Shown one piece after another: positions 44,180 to 53,624 of a stretch of 64,000 nucleotides of DNA (position 1 is its first letter; each line of letters begins with the position of its first letter). The notes beneath the pieces are model-generated. The model searched no databases. It was not told the DNA's origin and saw nothing but the letters and a program-made list of their open reading frames with translations. The position numbers and the translations under genes are program-made. Origin of the DNA: Roseovarius atlanticus (GTDB lineage Bacteria > Pseudomonadota > Alphaproteobacteria > Rhodobacterales > Rhodobacteraceae). The DNA lies in contig NZ_LAXJ01000010.1 in the NCBI RefSeq assembly GCF_001441615.1, positions 124,001-188,000 on the forward strand, read 5' to 3'.

Positions 44180-45418
44180 ATGACATTCTGGGTGCTCGCC
44201 ATTGCCTTGGGCCTGATCTGCGCCGCCATCCTGGGGCTGGTACTGATCCGTGGCCGCGTCGGCGACGCGCCGCCTGCCGCCTATGACCTTCAGGTTTACC
44301 GCGACCAGCTGAAAGAGGTCGATCGCGACCTCGCCCGCGGCGTCATCACCCCCGAGGACGCCGAGCGCACCCGCGCGGAGGTCTCCCGCCGAATCCTCGC
44401 CGCCGACGCCCAGCTTCAGGCCACCGGACAGGCCGGCGCCCAGCCCGCGCTGGCCGGCAAGGCCTTCGCCGCGCTCGCCCTTCTTGGCCTCGTCGCGGGC
44501 GCCGGCTGGCTCTATACGCAGATGGGCGCGCCCGGCTACGACGACCTGCCCCGCACCGCCCGCCTCGCCGCCTCGGACGAGGCCCGCGCCACCCGCCTCG
44601 ACCAGGCCGAGGCCGAAGCGCGCTTCAACGCCTCCCAGCCCGTGACGCCCGACATGGGCGAGGTCGACCCGCAATATCTCGAGTTGATGGACCGCCTGCG
44701 CGAGGCCGTGGCCAACCGGCCCGACGACCTACAAGGCTACATCCTGCTCGCCCGGAACGAGGCTGCGCTCGGCAATCTCTCCGCCGCCGCCGAGGCCAAG
44801 GAAAAGGTGATCGAGCTCAAGGGCGACGCCGCGACTGCCGCCGACTACGCGGAACTGTCGGACATGATGGTCTCCGCCGCCGGCGGCTATGTCTCGGCCG
44901 AGGCCGCCGAAGCCATTCGCGCCGCCCTTGCCCGCGATCCCAAGGAGCCGCGCGCGCGCTACTACATGGGGCTCTACATGATCCAGGTCGACCGCCCCGA
45001 CATTGCCTTCCGCACCTGGGACAGCCTTTTGCGCGAAAGCACGCCGGACGCCCCCTGGACCGCCCTGATCCGCCCCCGGATCGAGGAACTGGCCTGGCGC
45101 GCCGGCATCAACCGCTACGAGCCGCCCGCCGAAAACGCCGCACCCGGCCCCTCGCAGGGCGACATCGACGCCGCCGGCGACATGAGCGCGCAGGACCGCG
45201 CCGCCATGATCCGCGGCATGGTCGACCGCCTCGCCACCCGCATCGACGAGACTGGCGGCACCGAGGCCGAATGGGTGCGCCTCTCGAATGCCTACGCCGT
45301 CCTGGGTGATTTCGACGCCGTGCGCGACCTCATCGCCCGCGCCCAGGACCGCTTCGACGACCCCATGGTGATCGACACCATCATCAACGCCGCCAAGCAG
45401 GCCGGCTTCTCCGAATGA
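44180..45418 (+). CDS. ccmI: Cytochrome c biogenesis protein CcmI (CycH)
   Basis: A 412-residue apocytochrome c chaperone. Two N-terminal membrane helices (MTFWVLAIALGLICAAILGLVLI and AFAALALLGLVAGAGWLY) flank a cytoplasmic leucine-zipper-like loop (YRDQLKEVDRDLARGVITPEDAERTRAEVSRRIL), and a large periplasmic TPR domain follows. AGGGAGA precedes the ATG. The gene overlaps ruvX by 4 bases; it is separated by about 37 kb from ccmABCDG. Confidence 0.93.
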   Translation: MTFWVLAIALGLICAAILGLVLIRGRVGDAPPAAYDLQVYRDQLKEVDRDLARGVITPEDAERTRAEVSRRILAADAQLQATGQAGAQPALAGKAFAALALLGLVAGAGWLYTQMGAPGYDDLPRTARLAASDEARATRLDQAEAEARFNASQPVTPDMGEVDPQYLELMDRLREAVANRPDDLQGYILLARNEAALGNLSAAAEAKEKVIELKGDAATAADYAELSDMMVSAAGGYVSAEAAEAIRAALARDPKEPRARYYMGLYMIQVDRPDIAFRTWDSLLRESTPDAPWTALIRPRIEELAWRAGINRYEPPAENAAPGPSQGDIDAAGDMSAQDRAAMIRGMVDRLATRIDETGGTEAEWVRLSNAYAVLGDFDAVRDLIARAQDRFDDPMVIDTIINAAKQAGFSE

Positions 45419-45891
45419 TCTTCGAGGATTTCGCCGCCTTCGCCGCCGCCCTGCCCGGCTTTCGCGCGCTCCTGGGCCTCGATCTCGGGACCAAGACCAT
45501 CGGCGTCTCCGCCTCCGACGCGCTTCTCTCCTCCGCCAACCCGGTCGAGACCGTCAAGCGCACCAAATTCACCGCCGATGCCGACCGCCTTCTGGCCATC
45601 GCCGCCGACCGCACCGCCGCCGGGATCATCCTCGGCCTGCCCCGCAACATGGACGGCTCCGAAGGTCCGCGCTGCCAATCCACCCGCGCCTTCGCCCGCA
45701 ACTTGGCCGCGCGCACCGATCTGCCCATCGGCTTCTGGGACGAGCGCCTCTCGACAGTTGCGGCAGAAAGAGCACTGATCGAGGCCGATTTGACCCGAAA
45801 GCGTCGCGCAGAGGTGATCGACGCCGTCGCGGCGGCGTATATCCTGCAAGGAGCGCTGGACCGAATCCGCCACCTGAAAGCCGAGACATGA
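45415..45891 (+). CDS. ruvX: Putative pre-16S rRNA nuclease / Holliday junction resolvase YqgF
   Basis: A 158-residue RNase H-fold protein. LGLDLGTKTIGVSASD carries the first catalytic Asp, and GLPRNMDGSEGPRC and WDERLSTVAAERALIEADL give the other conserved segments, the last including the WDERLST motif typical of YqgF. In E. coli it finishes 16S rRNA 5-prime processing. The start overlaps ccmI and the end overlaps the DUF1289 gene, each by ATGA. Confidence 0.95.
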   Translation: MIFEDFAAFAAALPGFRALLGLDLGTKTIGVSASDALLSSANPVETVKRTKFTADADRLLAIAADRTAAGIILGLPRNMDGSEGPRCQSTRAFARNLAARTDLPIGFWDERLSTVAAERALIEADLTRKRRAEVIDAVAAAYILQGALDRIRHLKAET

Positions 45892-46124
45892 ACGACAGCC
45901 CCGTCTGGAACCGCAAAGAGATCGAAAGCCCCTGCGTGCGCATCTGCGTCGTCCACCCCGAGGCGCGGATCTGTACGGGATGCTACCGCACCATCGACGA
46001 AATCGCCCGCTGGTCCAGGATGACGTCCGAGGAACGCCACGAGATCATGACCGACCTGCCCGACCGTGCCACCACCCTCACCCGCCGCCGCGGCGGCCGC
46101 GCCGCCCGGCTCAAGCGCGGCTGA
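45888..46124 (+). CDS. DUF1289 domain protein (four-cysteine)
   Basis: A 78-residue small protein of the DUF1289 family with four cysteines in two pairs, SPCVRICVVHPEARICTGCYRT, then WSRMTSEERHEIM. The pattern suggests binding of zinc or an iron-sulfur cluster, which is not proved. It is coupled to ruvX. A second family member lies at 56235 in the iron island. Confidence 0.9.
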   Translation: MNDSPVWNRKEIESPCVRICVVHPEARICTGCYRTIDEIARWSRMTSEERHEIMTDLPDRATTLTRRRGGRAARLKRG

Positions 46125-46148
46125 CAGGTCAGGCACGGACCGTCTCCC

Positions 46149-46200
46149 TCGGCGCGCCGAAAAATTGCAATTTTTCGGTCCGGAATTTTGCAAAATTCCG
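46149..46200. repeat. Chain of palindromes between convergent genes
   Basis: A 12-bp palindrome at 46149-46160 (TCGGCGCGCCGA) shares four bases with a 22-bp palindrome at 46157-46178 (half CCGAAAAATTG). A 20-bp palindrome at 46181-46200 (half CGGAATTTTG) follows two bases later. All are perfect and loopless. They lie in the 274-bp gap between the DUF1289 gene and the convergent dioxygenase-like gene; the rest of that gap shows nothing further. Confidence 0.85.
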
Positions 46201-46398
46201 CGCCCAGCTCCGGCGCCACGCCTAAACCAACCGGTCAGAATAAGGCCGCAACGATTGCCACCGGCCAAACGCACCGCGCGCTCTGTTCATTCCACGCGTC
46301 AGCCAATGGCACCGACGCGATACAGTCGGAAATACCGACACGATACCGACGTGCTTTCTGCCCATTCTGCGCCGTTAAGCTTCTAGTCGCACGTCCCG

Positions 46399-47181
46399 TC
46401 AGGGCGCGGTCAGCCACTGGTCGCCCGGATCGGGCCATTCGGGCCGGAAATAGACGATCATCCGCCCCTCTTCCGGCGCCTCCGCCCCGTCCTCCCACGG
46501 TGCCACGCCATGCACCGCCAACCGGTGCACCACATAAGCCTCTCCCGGTCTTGCCGGCAGCAGACGCCGCTTGCAGGTGTCGAACACCCGCCGCCGCGCG
46601 GCCTTGTAGATCTCCGTCAGATCGACCTCGTCCCACGCCTCCGGCGCCACGCCGTCCAAGGCTTCAGAAAACGTCGCCCGCATCACATTATGACTGCCTT
46701 CCCAGACACTTAGCGGGCTGGCCCCGGCGTTGCATGTGGTCAACGGCAACCCCAGGATAAAGGCGTGCCGCTCCTTCAGATACCGCCGCCTGTCGGGCCC
46801 TTCCAGCAGCAGCCCATCCACATGCGCCGCGTCCCGCCGCAGCCTGTAGCCGAATGCGGCATCTCCCTCGCCATCCTTCGGCCTGGGGTATCCGGGATAC
46901 ATCACCGACACCTGCCCCCGGTGCAGCGGCAGGCGGCCATACAGCGCCGACATCGCCTCCCACGCCTGCCCCGTCAGCGGCCCGGACCCGCCCACAGCGC
47001 CGTCGGGCGCATTGGGCAGCGTATCCACACCCACGAACCACGTGCCTTCGCAATATAGCCAGCGTTGCTCCTCGGGCGCATTAACCCTTTCTTTTGCAAC
47101 GGTAAAAGCAGCCTCAGCCCAGGCCGCTACGGACGGATCAAACGCAAACCGCGCCCATCCGGTCTCAAGAAGATCCTTCAC
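46399..47181 (-). CDS. Putative 2-oxoglutarate/Fe(II) dioxygenase-like protein
   Basis: A 260-residue protein with a likely non-heme iron site: HVD in RRDAAHVDGLLLEGP (near residue 120) and a distal histidine in VVHRLAVHGVAPW (near residue 225), with an Arg in EGRMIVYFRPEW that could bind 2-oxoglutarate. This is the H-x-D...H arrangement of PhyH-type oxygenases, but overall similarity is only inferred. The GTG at 47181 overlaps the dusA stop (GTGA), so it is translationally coupled to a tRNA-modifying gene. Confidence 0.6.
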   Translation of the reverse strand: MKDLLETGWARFAFDPSVAAWAEAAFTVAKERVNAPEEQRWLYCEGTWFVGVDTLPNAPDGAVGGSGPLTGQAWEAMSALYGRLPLHRGQVSVMYPGYPRPKDGEGDAAFGYRLRRDAAHVDGLLLEGPDRRRYLKERHAFILGLPLTTCNAGASPLSVWEGSHNVMRATFSEALDGVAPEAWDEVDLTEIYKAARRRVFDTCKRRLLPARPGEAYVVHRLAVHGVAPWEDGAEAPEEGRMIVYFRPEWPDPGDQWLTAP

Positions 47182-48176
47182 GCCGCAATCCCCGTCACCT
47201 GCGCCAGCGCCTCCTCCACCAGCTCCGTTCCCGCGCCCGGTTTGGTGGCGTTCTCCGACAGCACCCGCCGCCATGCCCGCGCCCCCGGCTGACCGGTGAA
47301 AAGCCCCAGCATATGGCGAGTCACCTGATGCAGCTTACCTCCTGAAATCAAATGGTTTTCGATGTAAGGAAGCATGGCCTTCACAGCGTCTTCTCCCGTC
47401 CGGTCCGGCCCGGCAGCGCCGAACACCCGCCGGTCCACCGCGCCCAGGATATCGACCGGCCGATGATACGCCGCGCGTCCCAGCATCACGCCATCGAACC
47501 CGGCCTCCAAATGCGCCACCGCCGCATCCAGCGTCTCGATCCCACCGTTGAGCGAGATGTGAAACTGCGGAAACCGCTCTTTCATCCGCGCCACAAGGTC
47601 ATAGTCGAGCGGCGGAATATCCCTGTTTTCCTTGGGGCTCAGCCCTTGCAGCCACGCCTTGCGCGCATGAATGGTGAACCGCCGCACCCCCGCCGCGCCG
47701 ACCCGCTCCAGAAAGTCCGGCAGCACCGTCTCGGCGTCCTGATCGTCCACCCCGATCCGGCATTTCACCGTCACCTCTGTCTCCACCGCCCCAATCATCG
47801 CGGCACAGCACTCCGCCACCAGGTCCGGCTGCTTCATCAGCACCGCCCCGAACGTGCCCGACTGCACCCGGTCGCTGGGACAGCCCACGTTAAGGTTGAT
47901 CTCGTCATACCCCGCCTCCGCCCCCAGCCGGGCAGCCTCGGCCAGTTCCTCCGGCTCGGACCCACCCAGTTGCAGGGCGACGGGATGCTCCTCCGGCGCA
48001 TGGTCCAGAAGGTGCACCGCCCCACCCCGCACCAGCGCAGGCGCGGTCACCATCTCCGTGTAAAGCAACGCTTTTTCGGACAATTGTCGATGCAGGAACC
48101 GACAGTGCCGGTCGGTCCAATCCATCATCGGGGCCACGCTCAGCCGCGCGGCCTCTGTGGCTGGGGTCTGGGACAT
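47178..48176 (-). CDS. dusA: tRNA-dihydrouridine synthase DusA
   Basis: A 332-residue flavoenzyme that reduces uridines 20/20a in the tRNA D-loop. The FMN site motif VAPMMDWTDRHCR, the catalytic cysteine in EINLNVGCPSDRVQSGTFGAVLM (near residue 98), ARKAWLQGLSPKENR and a terminal helical domain identify the DusA class. The ATG at 48176 has GGAGAG upstream. It is followed by a coupled dioxygenase-like gene. Confidence 0.96.
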   Translation of the reverse strand: MSQTPATEAARLSVAPMMDWTDRHCRFLHRQLSEKALLYTEMVTAPALVRGGAVHLLDHAPEEHPVALQLGGSEPEELAEAARLGAEAGYDEINLNVGCPSDRVQSGTFGAVLMKQPDLVAECCAAMIGAVETEVTVKCRIGVDDQDAETVLPDFLERVGAAGVRRFTIHARKAWLQGLSPKENRDIPPLDYDLVARMKERFPQFHISLNGGIETLDAAVAHLEAGFDGVMLGRAAYHRPVDILGAVDRRVFGAAGPDRTGEDAVKAMLPYIENHLISGGKLHQVTRHMLGLFTGQPGARAWRRVLSENATKPGAGTELVEEALAQVTGIAA

Positions 48177-48359
48177 TGAAGGCTCTCCTGTGGCGCGCGG
48201 GAAATCACAGGCCGGACCATAGTCAGAGCGCGCCCGGACCTCCACCCTTCTGTCGCATGTCCTATGGTCCGTTGGCCAGTTCCCCGGCGCATCGAAAACA
48301 GCAACCGGGCGCCGCGCGCAAACACCCGGCAGCCCCTCGCCGGTCCTGCCGACGTCGCG

Positions 48360-50405
48360 TCAGAACGCCTGCGTCAGTGACACCTTGAATGTCCGCCCGG
48401 GCGCCTTGCGCGTGGGCGAGGACAGGTGCCCGACATAGTCCTTGTCGAACGCGTTCTCGATCCCGAACCGCACCTCGGTGTCGTCCAGCCACTTGTTGTC
48501 GGGCCGCCACGTGGCGCGCAGGTTATGCACCGTGGTATCGCCCAGATCCGCGCCCAGGGCGTCGAAACGGTCGGCGACATGTACCACCTCCCAGCTGAGG
48601 TCAAGATCGTCACCGATCCGCTGACCCACCGTCAGTTGCAGCCGGTCCGCCGCGCTGTTGCGCCAGGTGTCCGAGGTGCCGTCGGGATTGTATTCCCGCC
48701 CCTCCCCGACATGCCCCGCGAAATCGACATAGAACCCGCCCGCCGTGCCATAGGACGCCTCCAACTCCAGCCCCTCGGTCGTCACGCCATCAAGATCGGT
48801 GCCCGTCGCCCCGGCCACCGTGTAGGTAGTGATATCCCACAGCTTGGTCTGGTAAAGGTTGCCGCGCACGGTAAACGAGTCGCCCTCCGCGAACACGTCC
48901 GTGCCGGTATAGGCCGCGCCAATCTCGAACGTGTGGGACTTTTCGGTCATCGCCAGCCGCCGTTGCGACGTGGCCGTGGCATCAAGATCGTCGATCAGCG
49001 GCAACCCCTCGGTGTAAGCCGCGCTGCCGAAGACCGAGATCCCGTTCCCGAAATCATAGGCCAGCGCCAGCCCGCCCATCAGCGCATCGTTGCTGTAGCG
49101 GTCGGGCACGCCGGCCAACGGCACCGTGCTTTCGATCCGCGAGCTTTCATAGCGCAGCGCCGGCGTTACCGTCACCTGGCCGATCGTCATCTCGTTCACC
49201 ATGAAGGCGGCGAACCGGTCGTCCGTGCCGCCGGGTGCTGCGGCCGCATCCAGGCGTTTCTTGTGGATGCCTTCGATCCCGGCCAGCATGTCGTGCTCGA
49301 CCTGCCCCGTCGAAAAGAGCGCCCTGTTGGAAATGGTCAGCTTGGTCGTCTCGTATCGGTTGTCGGCGCAGATCACGCCGAAGAACGGATTGGCGCAGAA
49401 AACCGCCACCGGCTGCCCGCCCTGAAAGGGCGAGCTTCCGTCGATATAGTTCGTGTCGATCTTCTGGTCTGCATAGGACAGGTTCGCCCGCAGGTCGATC
49501 AGGTCGTTGACCGGGTTGAAGCGGTATTCGACGGTCGTCTGTTTCGTGTCGGTGATACGGTCGACCCGGCCAAAGCTGCCCGCCGTGGTCTCGAACTGGT
49601 CATAGGGCACGTCCTTGTCGTCGGCCTCGGTCCGCGAATGGCTGAACATCAGCGAATGCGCGTCGTCATCGCCGAAGGTGAACCGCGCCTTGGCCAGAAA
49701 TGACGGCGTCTCGAACGAGCTGTTGCCGATCTTGGTGCCGTCCCCGGCCTCCAGCGTGCCCTGCTCGCGCCAGGTGTAGTTCAGCAGAAACTCCGCCCCC
49801 TCGGCGGGCATCCAGGCCAGGTTGGTCGAACTGGTGAAACCATGACCGTTCGAGCTGAACTCCAGCGTCTGCGACCCGCCGAAACCAAGCTCTCCGCCTG
49901 TGAACTCCGACGCATCCTTGGTCTCCAGCTTTACCACGCCGCCCACGATGCCCGAGCCATACGCGAAGCTGCCGATCGTGCCCCGGATCACCTCGACTTC
50001 CTTGTAAAGCAGCGGATCGGTGAAAAGCTGTGTGCCCAGGCGGTAGATCTCTTCCGACCCGACCGAGGCGCCGTCGATCTGCACCGCGATCTTCTGGTCC
50101 GAACCATAGGTGGTGTTGGCCCCGAATCCGCGGATGTTGATCCCCGACCCCTGCGGCGTGGTGCCGTTCACCAGCGTCACGCCGGGCACCGAATCGATCA
50201 GCTGCGCGACGGTGCTGGCCTGCCGGTCCTTGATTTCCTCTTCGTCGACAACGGTCCGGGGCAGCGCCGTGCCGAAGGTCAGATCCCGTTTGCCGGGGGT
50301 CAGGACCAGGGTCCCCAGAAAGCCGGGCTCGTCCTGCGCCATGGCCGTCCCGGCCAGCGACAGGCAGACGAGCGCGGTCGTCCCACGCATGAATGTGGTA
50401 AGCAT
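48360..50405 (-). CDS. hmuR: TonB-dependent heme/hemoglobin receptor
   Basis: A 681-residue outer-membrane receptor. A signal peptide (MLTTFMRGTTALVCLSLAG then TAMA) precedes a plug domain (DRQASTVAQLIDSVPGVTLVNGTTPQGSGINIRGFG) and a 22-strand barrel ending in an aromatic C-terminus (FKVSLTQAF). Divergence from hmuSTUV identifies it as the heme uptake receptor. The ATG at 50405 has AAGGA at suitable spacing; an ATG at 50414 lies too close to it. Promoter region at 50526 contains the shared iron-island motif. Confidence 0.92.
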   Translation of the reverse strand: MLTTFMRGTTALVCLSLAGTAMAQDEPGFLGTLVLTPGKRDLTFGTALPRTVVDEEEIKDRQASTVAQLIDSVPGVTLVNGTTPQGSGINIRGFGANTTYGSDQKIAVQIDGASVGSEEIYRLGTQLFTDPLLYKEVEVIRGTIGSFAYGSGIVGGVVKLETKDASEFTGGELGFGGSQTLEFSSNGHGFTSSTNLAWMPAEGAEFLLNYTWREQGTLEAGDGTKIGNSSFETPSFLAKARFTFGDDDAHSLMFSHSRTEADDKDVPYDQFETTAGSFGRVDRITDTKQTTVEYRFNPVNDLIDLRANLSYADQKIDTNYIDGSSPFQGGQPVAVFCANPFFGVICADNRYETTKLTISNRALFSTGQVEHDMLAGIEGIHKKRLDAAAAPGGTDDRFAAFMVNEMTIGQVTVTPALRYESSRIESTVPLAGVPDRYSNDALMGGLALAYDFGNGISVFGSAAYTEGLPLIDDLDATATSQRRLAMTEKSHTFEIGAAYTGTDVFAEGDSFTVRGNLYQTKLWDITTYTVAGATGTDLDGVTTEGLELEASYGTAGGFYVDFAGHVGEGREYNPDGTSDTWRNSAADRLQLTVGQRIGDDLDLSWEVVHVADRFDALGADLGDTTVHNLRATWRPDNKWLDDTEVRFGIENAFDKDYVGHLSSPTRKAPGRTFKVSLTQAF

Positions 50406-50525
50406 AAACGCCATCCTTGTTGCACATTGGTCACCGGTGCTTGCAAAGGGCTGGCGCGGTAGATTGGTTGATTTGCGATGCACATCATCGCGATGGGTTG
50501 CACCGATACTTTTAACCAACTAAAA

Positions 50526-50543
50526 CAGTCAAGTAATTTGTCG
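50526..50543 (-). promoter_or_regulatory. Shared iron-island promoter motif upstream of hmuR
   Basis: Read on the minus strand: CGACAAATTACTTGACTG. It is nearly the same as the hemP promoter motif (CGACAATTTCTTGACTG at 55907) and contains a -35-like TTGACT. The hmuR start is 121 bases downstream. The rest of the 202-bp hmuR/hmuS gap shows no other clear element. Confidence 0.55.
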
Positions 50544-50607
50544 ACAGCCACGCTCCACAGCATCGCGAGCCAAGCCATCGGACCCACCTTCATTCCGAGG
50601 ATGCCCA

Positions 50608-51660
50608 ATGAGCGAGCGAACTGCACCGACCCCCGAATCCATCCGCGCCTTTCAGGCCGAGAACCCCAAGATGCGCAGCCGCGACCAGGCCGACACGCTG
50701 GGGATCTCCGAGGCTCAAGCCGTCGCCGCCCATGTCAGTTTCGGCACGATGCGGATTGCCGCGCCTCCTGACCGAATTATCCCCGCTGCCGAGAAGCTGG
50801 GCGAGGTCATGGCCCTCACCCGGGTCGAGGCCTGCGTGCACGAGAAGGTGGGTGAATACGGCAACTACCATCCTGGCGAACACGCCGCGATGACGCTGAC
50901 CGAGAATATCGACCTGCGGATCTTCCAGTCGCACTGGGTGCACGCCTTCGCCGTCGAAACGCAGACGGAGGACGGCCCGCGCCGCTCGCTCCAGGTTTTC
51001 GACGCCGCCGGCGACGCGGTGCATAAGATCCACCTGCGCGAGGCCTCGCATCACGACGCCTGGCCGGTCATCCTCACCGACCTTGCGCATCAGAATCAGA
51101 CCGAAGGTCAGACTGTCGCCGCGCGCCAACCCGTCGAGGCACCGAAATCGCGGCCCGACAAGCTGGATATCCTGCGCGAGGAATGGGCGCGCCTGACCGA
51201 CACGCACCAGTTTCTGCGCCTGTGTTCCAAGCTGAAGATGAACCGCCTCGGCGCCTACCGCATCGCCGGCGCGCCCTTCGTGCGGCAGCTTGATCCCACT
51301 GCGGTCGACGCCATGCTGCACGCCGTGCGCGATGCCGGGATCGAGATCATGCTTTTCGTCGGCAACCGCGGCTGCATCCAGATCCATTCCGGCCCGATCC
51401 GCACCCTGCGCCCGATGGGGCCGTGGCAGAACGTGATGGACCCCGGCTTCAACCTGCACCTGCGGCGCGACAAGGTGGCCGAGGTCTGGGCGGTCGAAAA
51501 ACCCACGCAACGCGGCCCCGCAATATCCGTCGAGGCGTTCGATGCCGAGGGCGGCCTGATCTTCCAGACCTTCGGGCTGGGCAAGGAAGGACGCGATTCG
51601 CGGCCCGCATGGGGCCGGATCGTCGCAAACCTGCCTTCGCTCGAGGAGGTGCCGGCATGA
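50608..51660 (+). CDS. hmuS: Hemin-degrading factor HmuS
   Basis: A 350-residue duplicated-domain cytoplasmic protein of the HmuS/ChuS family, which binds and breaks down heme or delivers it. Each half begins with a helical motif (FQAENPKMRSRDQADTLGISEAQ; LREEWARLTDTHQFLRL), and both have the GNYHPGEHAAMTLTENIDLRIF / GPWQNVMDPGFNLHLR sheets. GAGG lies before the ATG. Its stop overlaps the hmuT start (ATGA). Confidence 0.95.
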   Translation: MSERTAPTPESIRAFQAENPKMRSRDQADTLGISEAQAVAAHVSFGTMRIAAPPDRIIPAAEKLGEVMALTRVEACVHEKVGEYGNYHPGEHAAMTLTENIDLRIFQSHWVHAFAVETQTEDGPRRSLQVFDAAGDAVHKIHLREASHHDAWPVILTDLAHQNQTEGQTVAARQPVEAPKSRPDKLDILREEWARLTDTHQFLRLCSKLKMNRLGAYRIAGAPFVRQLDPTAVDAMLHAVRDAGIEIMLFVGNRGCIQIHSGPIRTLRPMGPWQNVMDPGFNLHLRRDKVAEVWAVEKPTQRGPAISVEAFDAEGGLIFQTFGLGKEGRDSRPAWGRIVANLPSLEEVPA

Positions 51661-52553
51661 TGTGCAGCAAATCGACGGGCGCCGCGATTGTCGCGCTCTG
51701 CACTTCGATGGTCGGGGCCTTCGTCGCCCTGGCCGTCAGCGCGCAGCAGGCCGAGACCCCCGCCAATCCACATGCCGAGATCCTGTCCATCGGCAGCGCG
51801 GTGACAGAGATCGTCGCCGCCCTGGGGCAGGAGCACCGGCTGAAGGCGCGCGACACGACTTCAACTCACCCGCCTTCCGTCCAAGACCTTCCCGACGTGG
51901 GCTACATGCGGGCGCTCTCGCCCGAGGGCGTTCTGTCGGTTGGCCCCTCCCTCATCATCGCAGGCGAAGGCGCCGGCCCGCCCGAGGCGCTGGACGTGAT
52001 CCGCGCCGCCGACGTGGCCTTCGTCGAGGTGCCCGACGCCCTGACCACCGATGGCATCCTGCACAAGATCGACATCGTGGGCGACGCGCTTGGCGTGCCC
52101 GAGCAGGCCGATGCGCTCGCCGCCAAGGTCAATGCCGAGATGCAGGCGGCCATGGAAGACGCCCGCCGCCCCGACGCGGACAAGAAGCGCGTTCTGTTCG
52201 TCCTGTCGACCCAAGGCGGCCGGATCAACGCCTCGGGCACCGGCACCGCCGCCGACGCGATCATCCGAATGGCCGGCGGCGTGAATGCTATCTCTGACTT
52301 CGAAGGCTACAAGCAGGTCACCGACGAGGCGATAGGCACCGCCGCGCCCGACGTGATCCTGATGATGGACCGCACCGGCGATCATGCCGCCGACGATGAC
52401 GCGCTCTTTGCCATGCCCGCGATCCGCCTGACCCCCGCGGCACAGGACCGCGCGGTGGTGCGCATGGACGGCCTTCTGCTGCTCGGCTTCGGCCCCCGCA
52501 CCGCGACTGGTATCCGCCAGCTCAACGCCGCGCTTTACGGCACGGACAGCTAG
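51657..52553 (+). CDS. hmuT: Heme ABC transporter substrate-binding protein HmuT
   Basis: A 298-residue periplasmic heme-binding protein of the class III (BtuF/ShuT) type. A signal segment (AAIVALCTSMVGAFVALAVSAQQ) is followed by ILSIGSAVTEIVAALGQEHRL and VGYMRALSPEGVLSVGPSLII, then GTAADAIIRMAGGVNAI and APDVILMMDRTGD. It receives heme after passage through HmuR. AGGAGG precedes the ATG at 51657; an ATG at 51660 is in frame. Confidence 0.94.
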   Translation: MMCSKSTGAAIVALCTSMVGAFVALAVSAQQAETPANPHAEILSIGSAVTEIVAALGQEHRLKARDTTSTHPPSVQDLPDVGYMRALSPEGVLSVGPSLIIAGEGAGPPEALDVIRAADVAFVEVPDALTTDGILHKIDIVGDALGVPEQADALAAKVNAEMQAAMEDARRPDADKKRVLFVLSTQGGRINASGTGTAADAIIRMAGGVNAISDFEGYKQVTDEAIGTAAPDVILMMDRTGDHAADDDALFAMPAIRLTPAAQDRAVVRMDGLLLLGFGPRTATGIRQLNAALYGTDS

Positions 52554-52556
52554 AGA

Positions 52557-53624
52557 ATGGCCGCTCTCACCGATATCGACGCCGCCCCACGAGACCGCGC
52601 CTCCCGCGCCCGCGCCCTGCATTGGGCGCTGGCTGCGGCGCTGGTCCTCGTTTCCCTCGCCAGCCTTCAAGTCGGCGCAACCGACGTGACGCTTTCGAAT
52701 CTCGCAGCCAAGCTGGCGCGGGGCGAGGCGCTGACCCAGATGGACCGCGTTGTGCTGTGGGATATCCGTCTGCCGCGCCTCGCCATGGGCGGGCTGGTCG
52801 GCGCGGCGCTCGCGGTGTCGGGGGCGGCGATGCAGGGCCTTTTCCGCAACCCTCTGGCCGATCCCGGTATCGTCGGCGTGGGCGCCGGGGCCGGGCTGGG
52901 GGCCATCCTCGCCATCGTGCTGGGCGGTCTTCTGCCGTCGTGGGTAAACGCCCTCGCCGGCAATCAACTGACGCCCTTCGCCGCGTTTCTCGGGGGATGG
53001 GGCGCGACCCTTCTGCTCTACCGCGTCGCCACCCGGCACGGGCACACGTCTGTGGCCACGATGCTGCTCGCGGGCATCGCGCTCGGGGCGCTGGCAGGGG
53101 CGGTGTCGGGTATCCTGGTCTATATCGCCGACGACACGCAATTGCGCGACCTCACCTTCTGGGGCCTCGGCTCGCTGGCCGGGGCCAGTTGGGCCAAGGT
53201 GCTGACGGCGGGGCCGATGATCCTGCTGGCCATCGCCGCGGCGCTGACCTTGGGGCGCGGCCTCAACGGGCTGGCTTTGGGAGAGGCGACGGCGGCCCAT
53301 ATCGGCGTCAGCGTCCAGCGCCTGAAATCCATCGCGATCCTCGCCGTCGCAGCGGCCACTGGCGCCGCCGTCGCGGTTTCGGGCGGCATCGGCTTCGTCG
53401 GCATCGTGGTACCGCACCTTCTGCGGCTGGCCTCGGGCCCGGACCACCGCACGCTGCTTCTGAATTCCGCGCTGCTTGGCGCCATCCTGCTGATCCTCGC
53501 GGATGTCATCGCCCGTGTCGTGATCGCCCCCGCTGAACTGCCCATCGGGATCGTCACCGCGGTCCTTGGCGCGCCGGTCTTCCTGTGGATCCTGCTAACA
53601 CGCCGGGGGCTTGCCGACCTATGA
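52557..53624 (+). CDS. hmuU: Heme ABC transporter permease HmuU
   Basis: A 355-residue FecCD-family permease with about ten membrane helices. Family motifs are RLPRLAMGGLVGAALAVSGAAMQGLFRNPLADPGIVGVGAGAG and GGIGFVGIVVPHLLRLASGPDHR. It imports heme with HmuV. It begins four bases after the hmuT stop and overlaps hmuV by 4 bases. Its start has a weak ribosome-binding site, consistent with coupling. Confidence 0.95.
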   Translation: MAALTDIDAAPRDRASRARALHWALAAALVLVSLASLQVGATDVTLSNLAAKLARGEALTQMDRVVLWDIRLPRLAMGGLVGAALAVSGAAMQGLFRNPLADPGIVGVGAGAGLGAILAIVLGGLLPSWVNALAGNQLTPFAAFLGGWGATLLLYRVATRHGHTSVATMLLAGIALGALAGAVSGILVYIADDTQLRDLTFWGLGSLAGASWAKVLTAGPMILLAIAAALTLGRGLNGLALGEATAAHIGVSVQRLKSIAILAVAAATGAAVAVSGGIGFVGIVVPHLLRLASGPDHRTLLLNSALLGAILLILADVIARVVIAPAELPIGIVTAVLGAPVFLWILLTRRGLADL

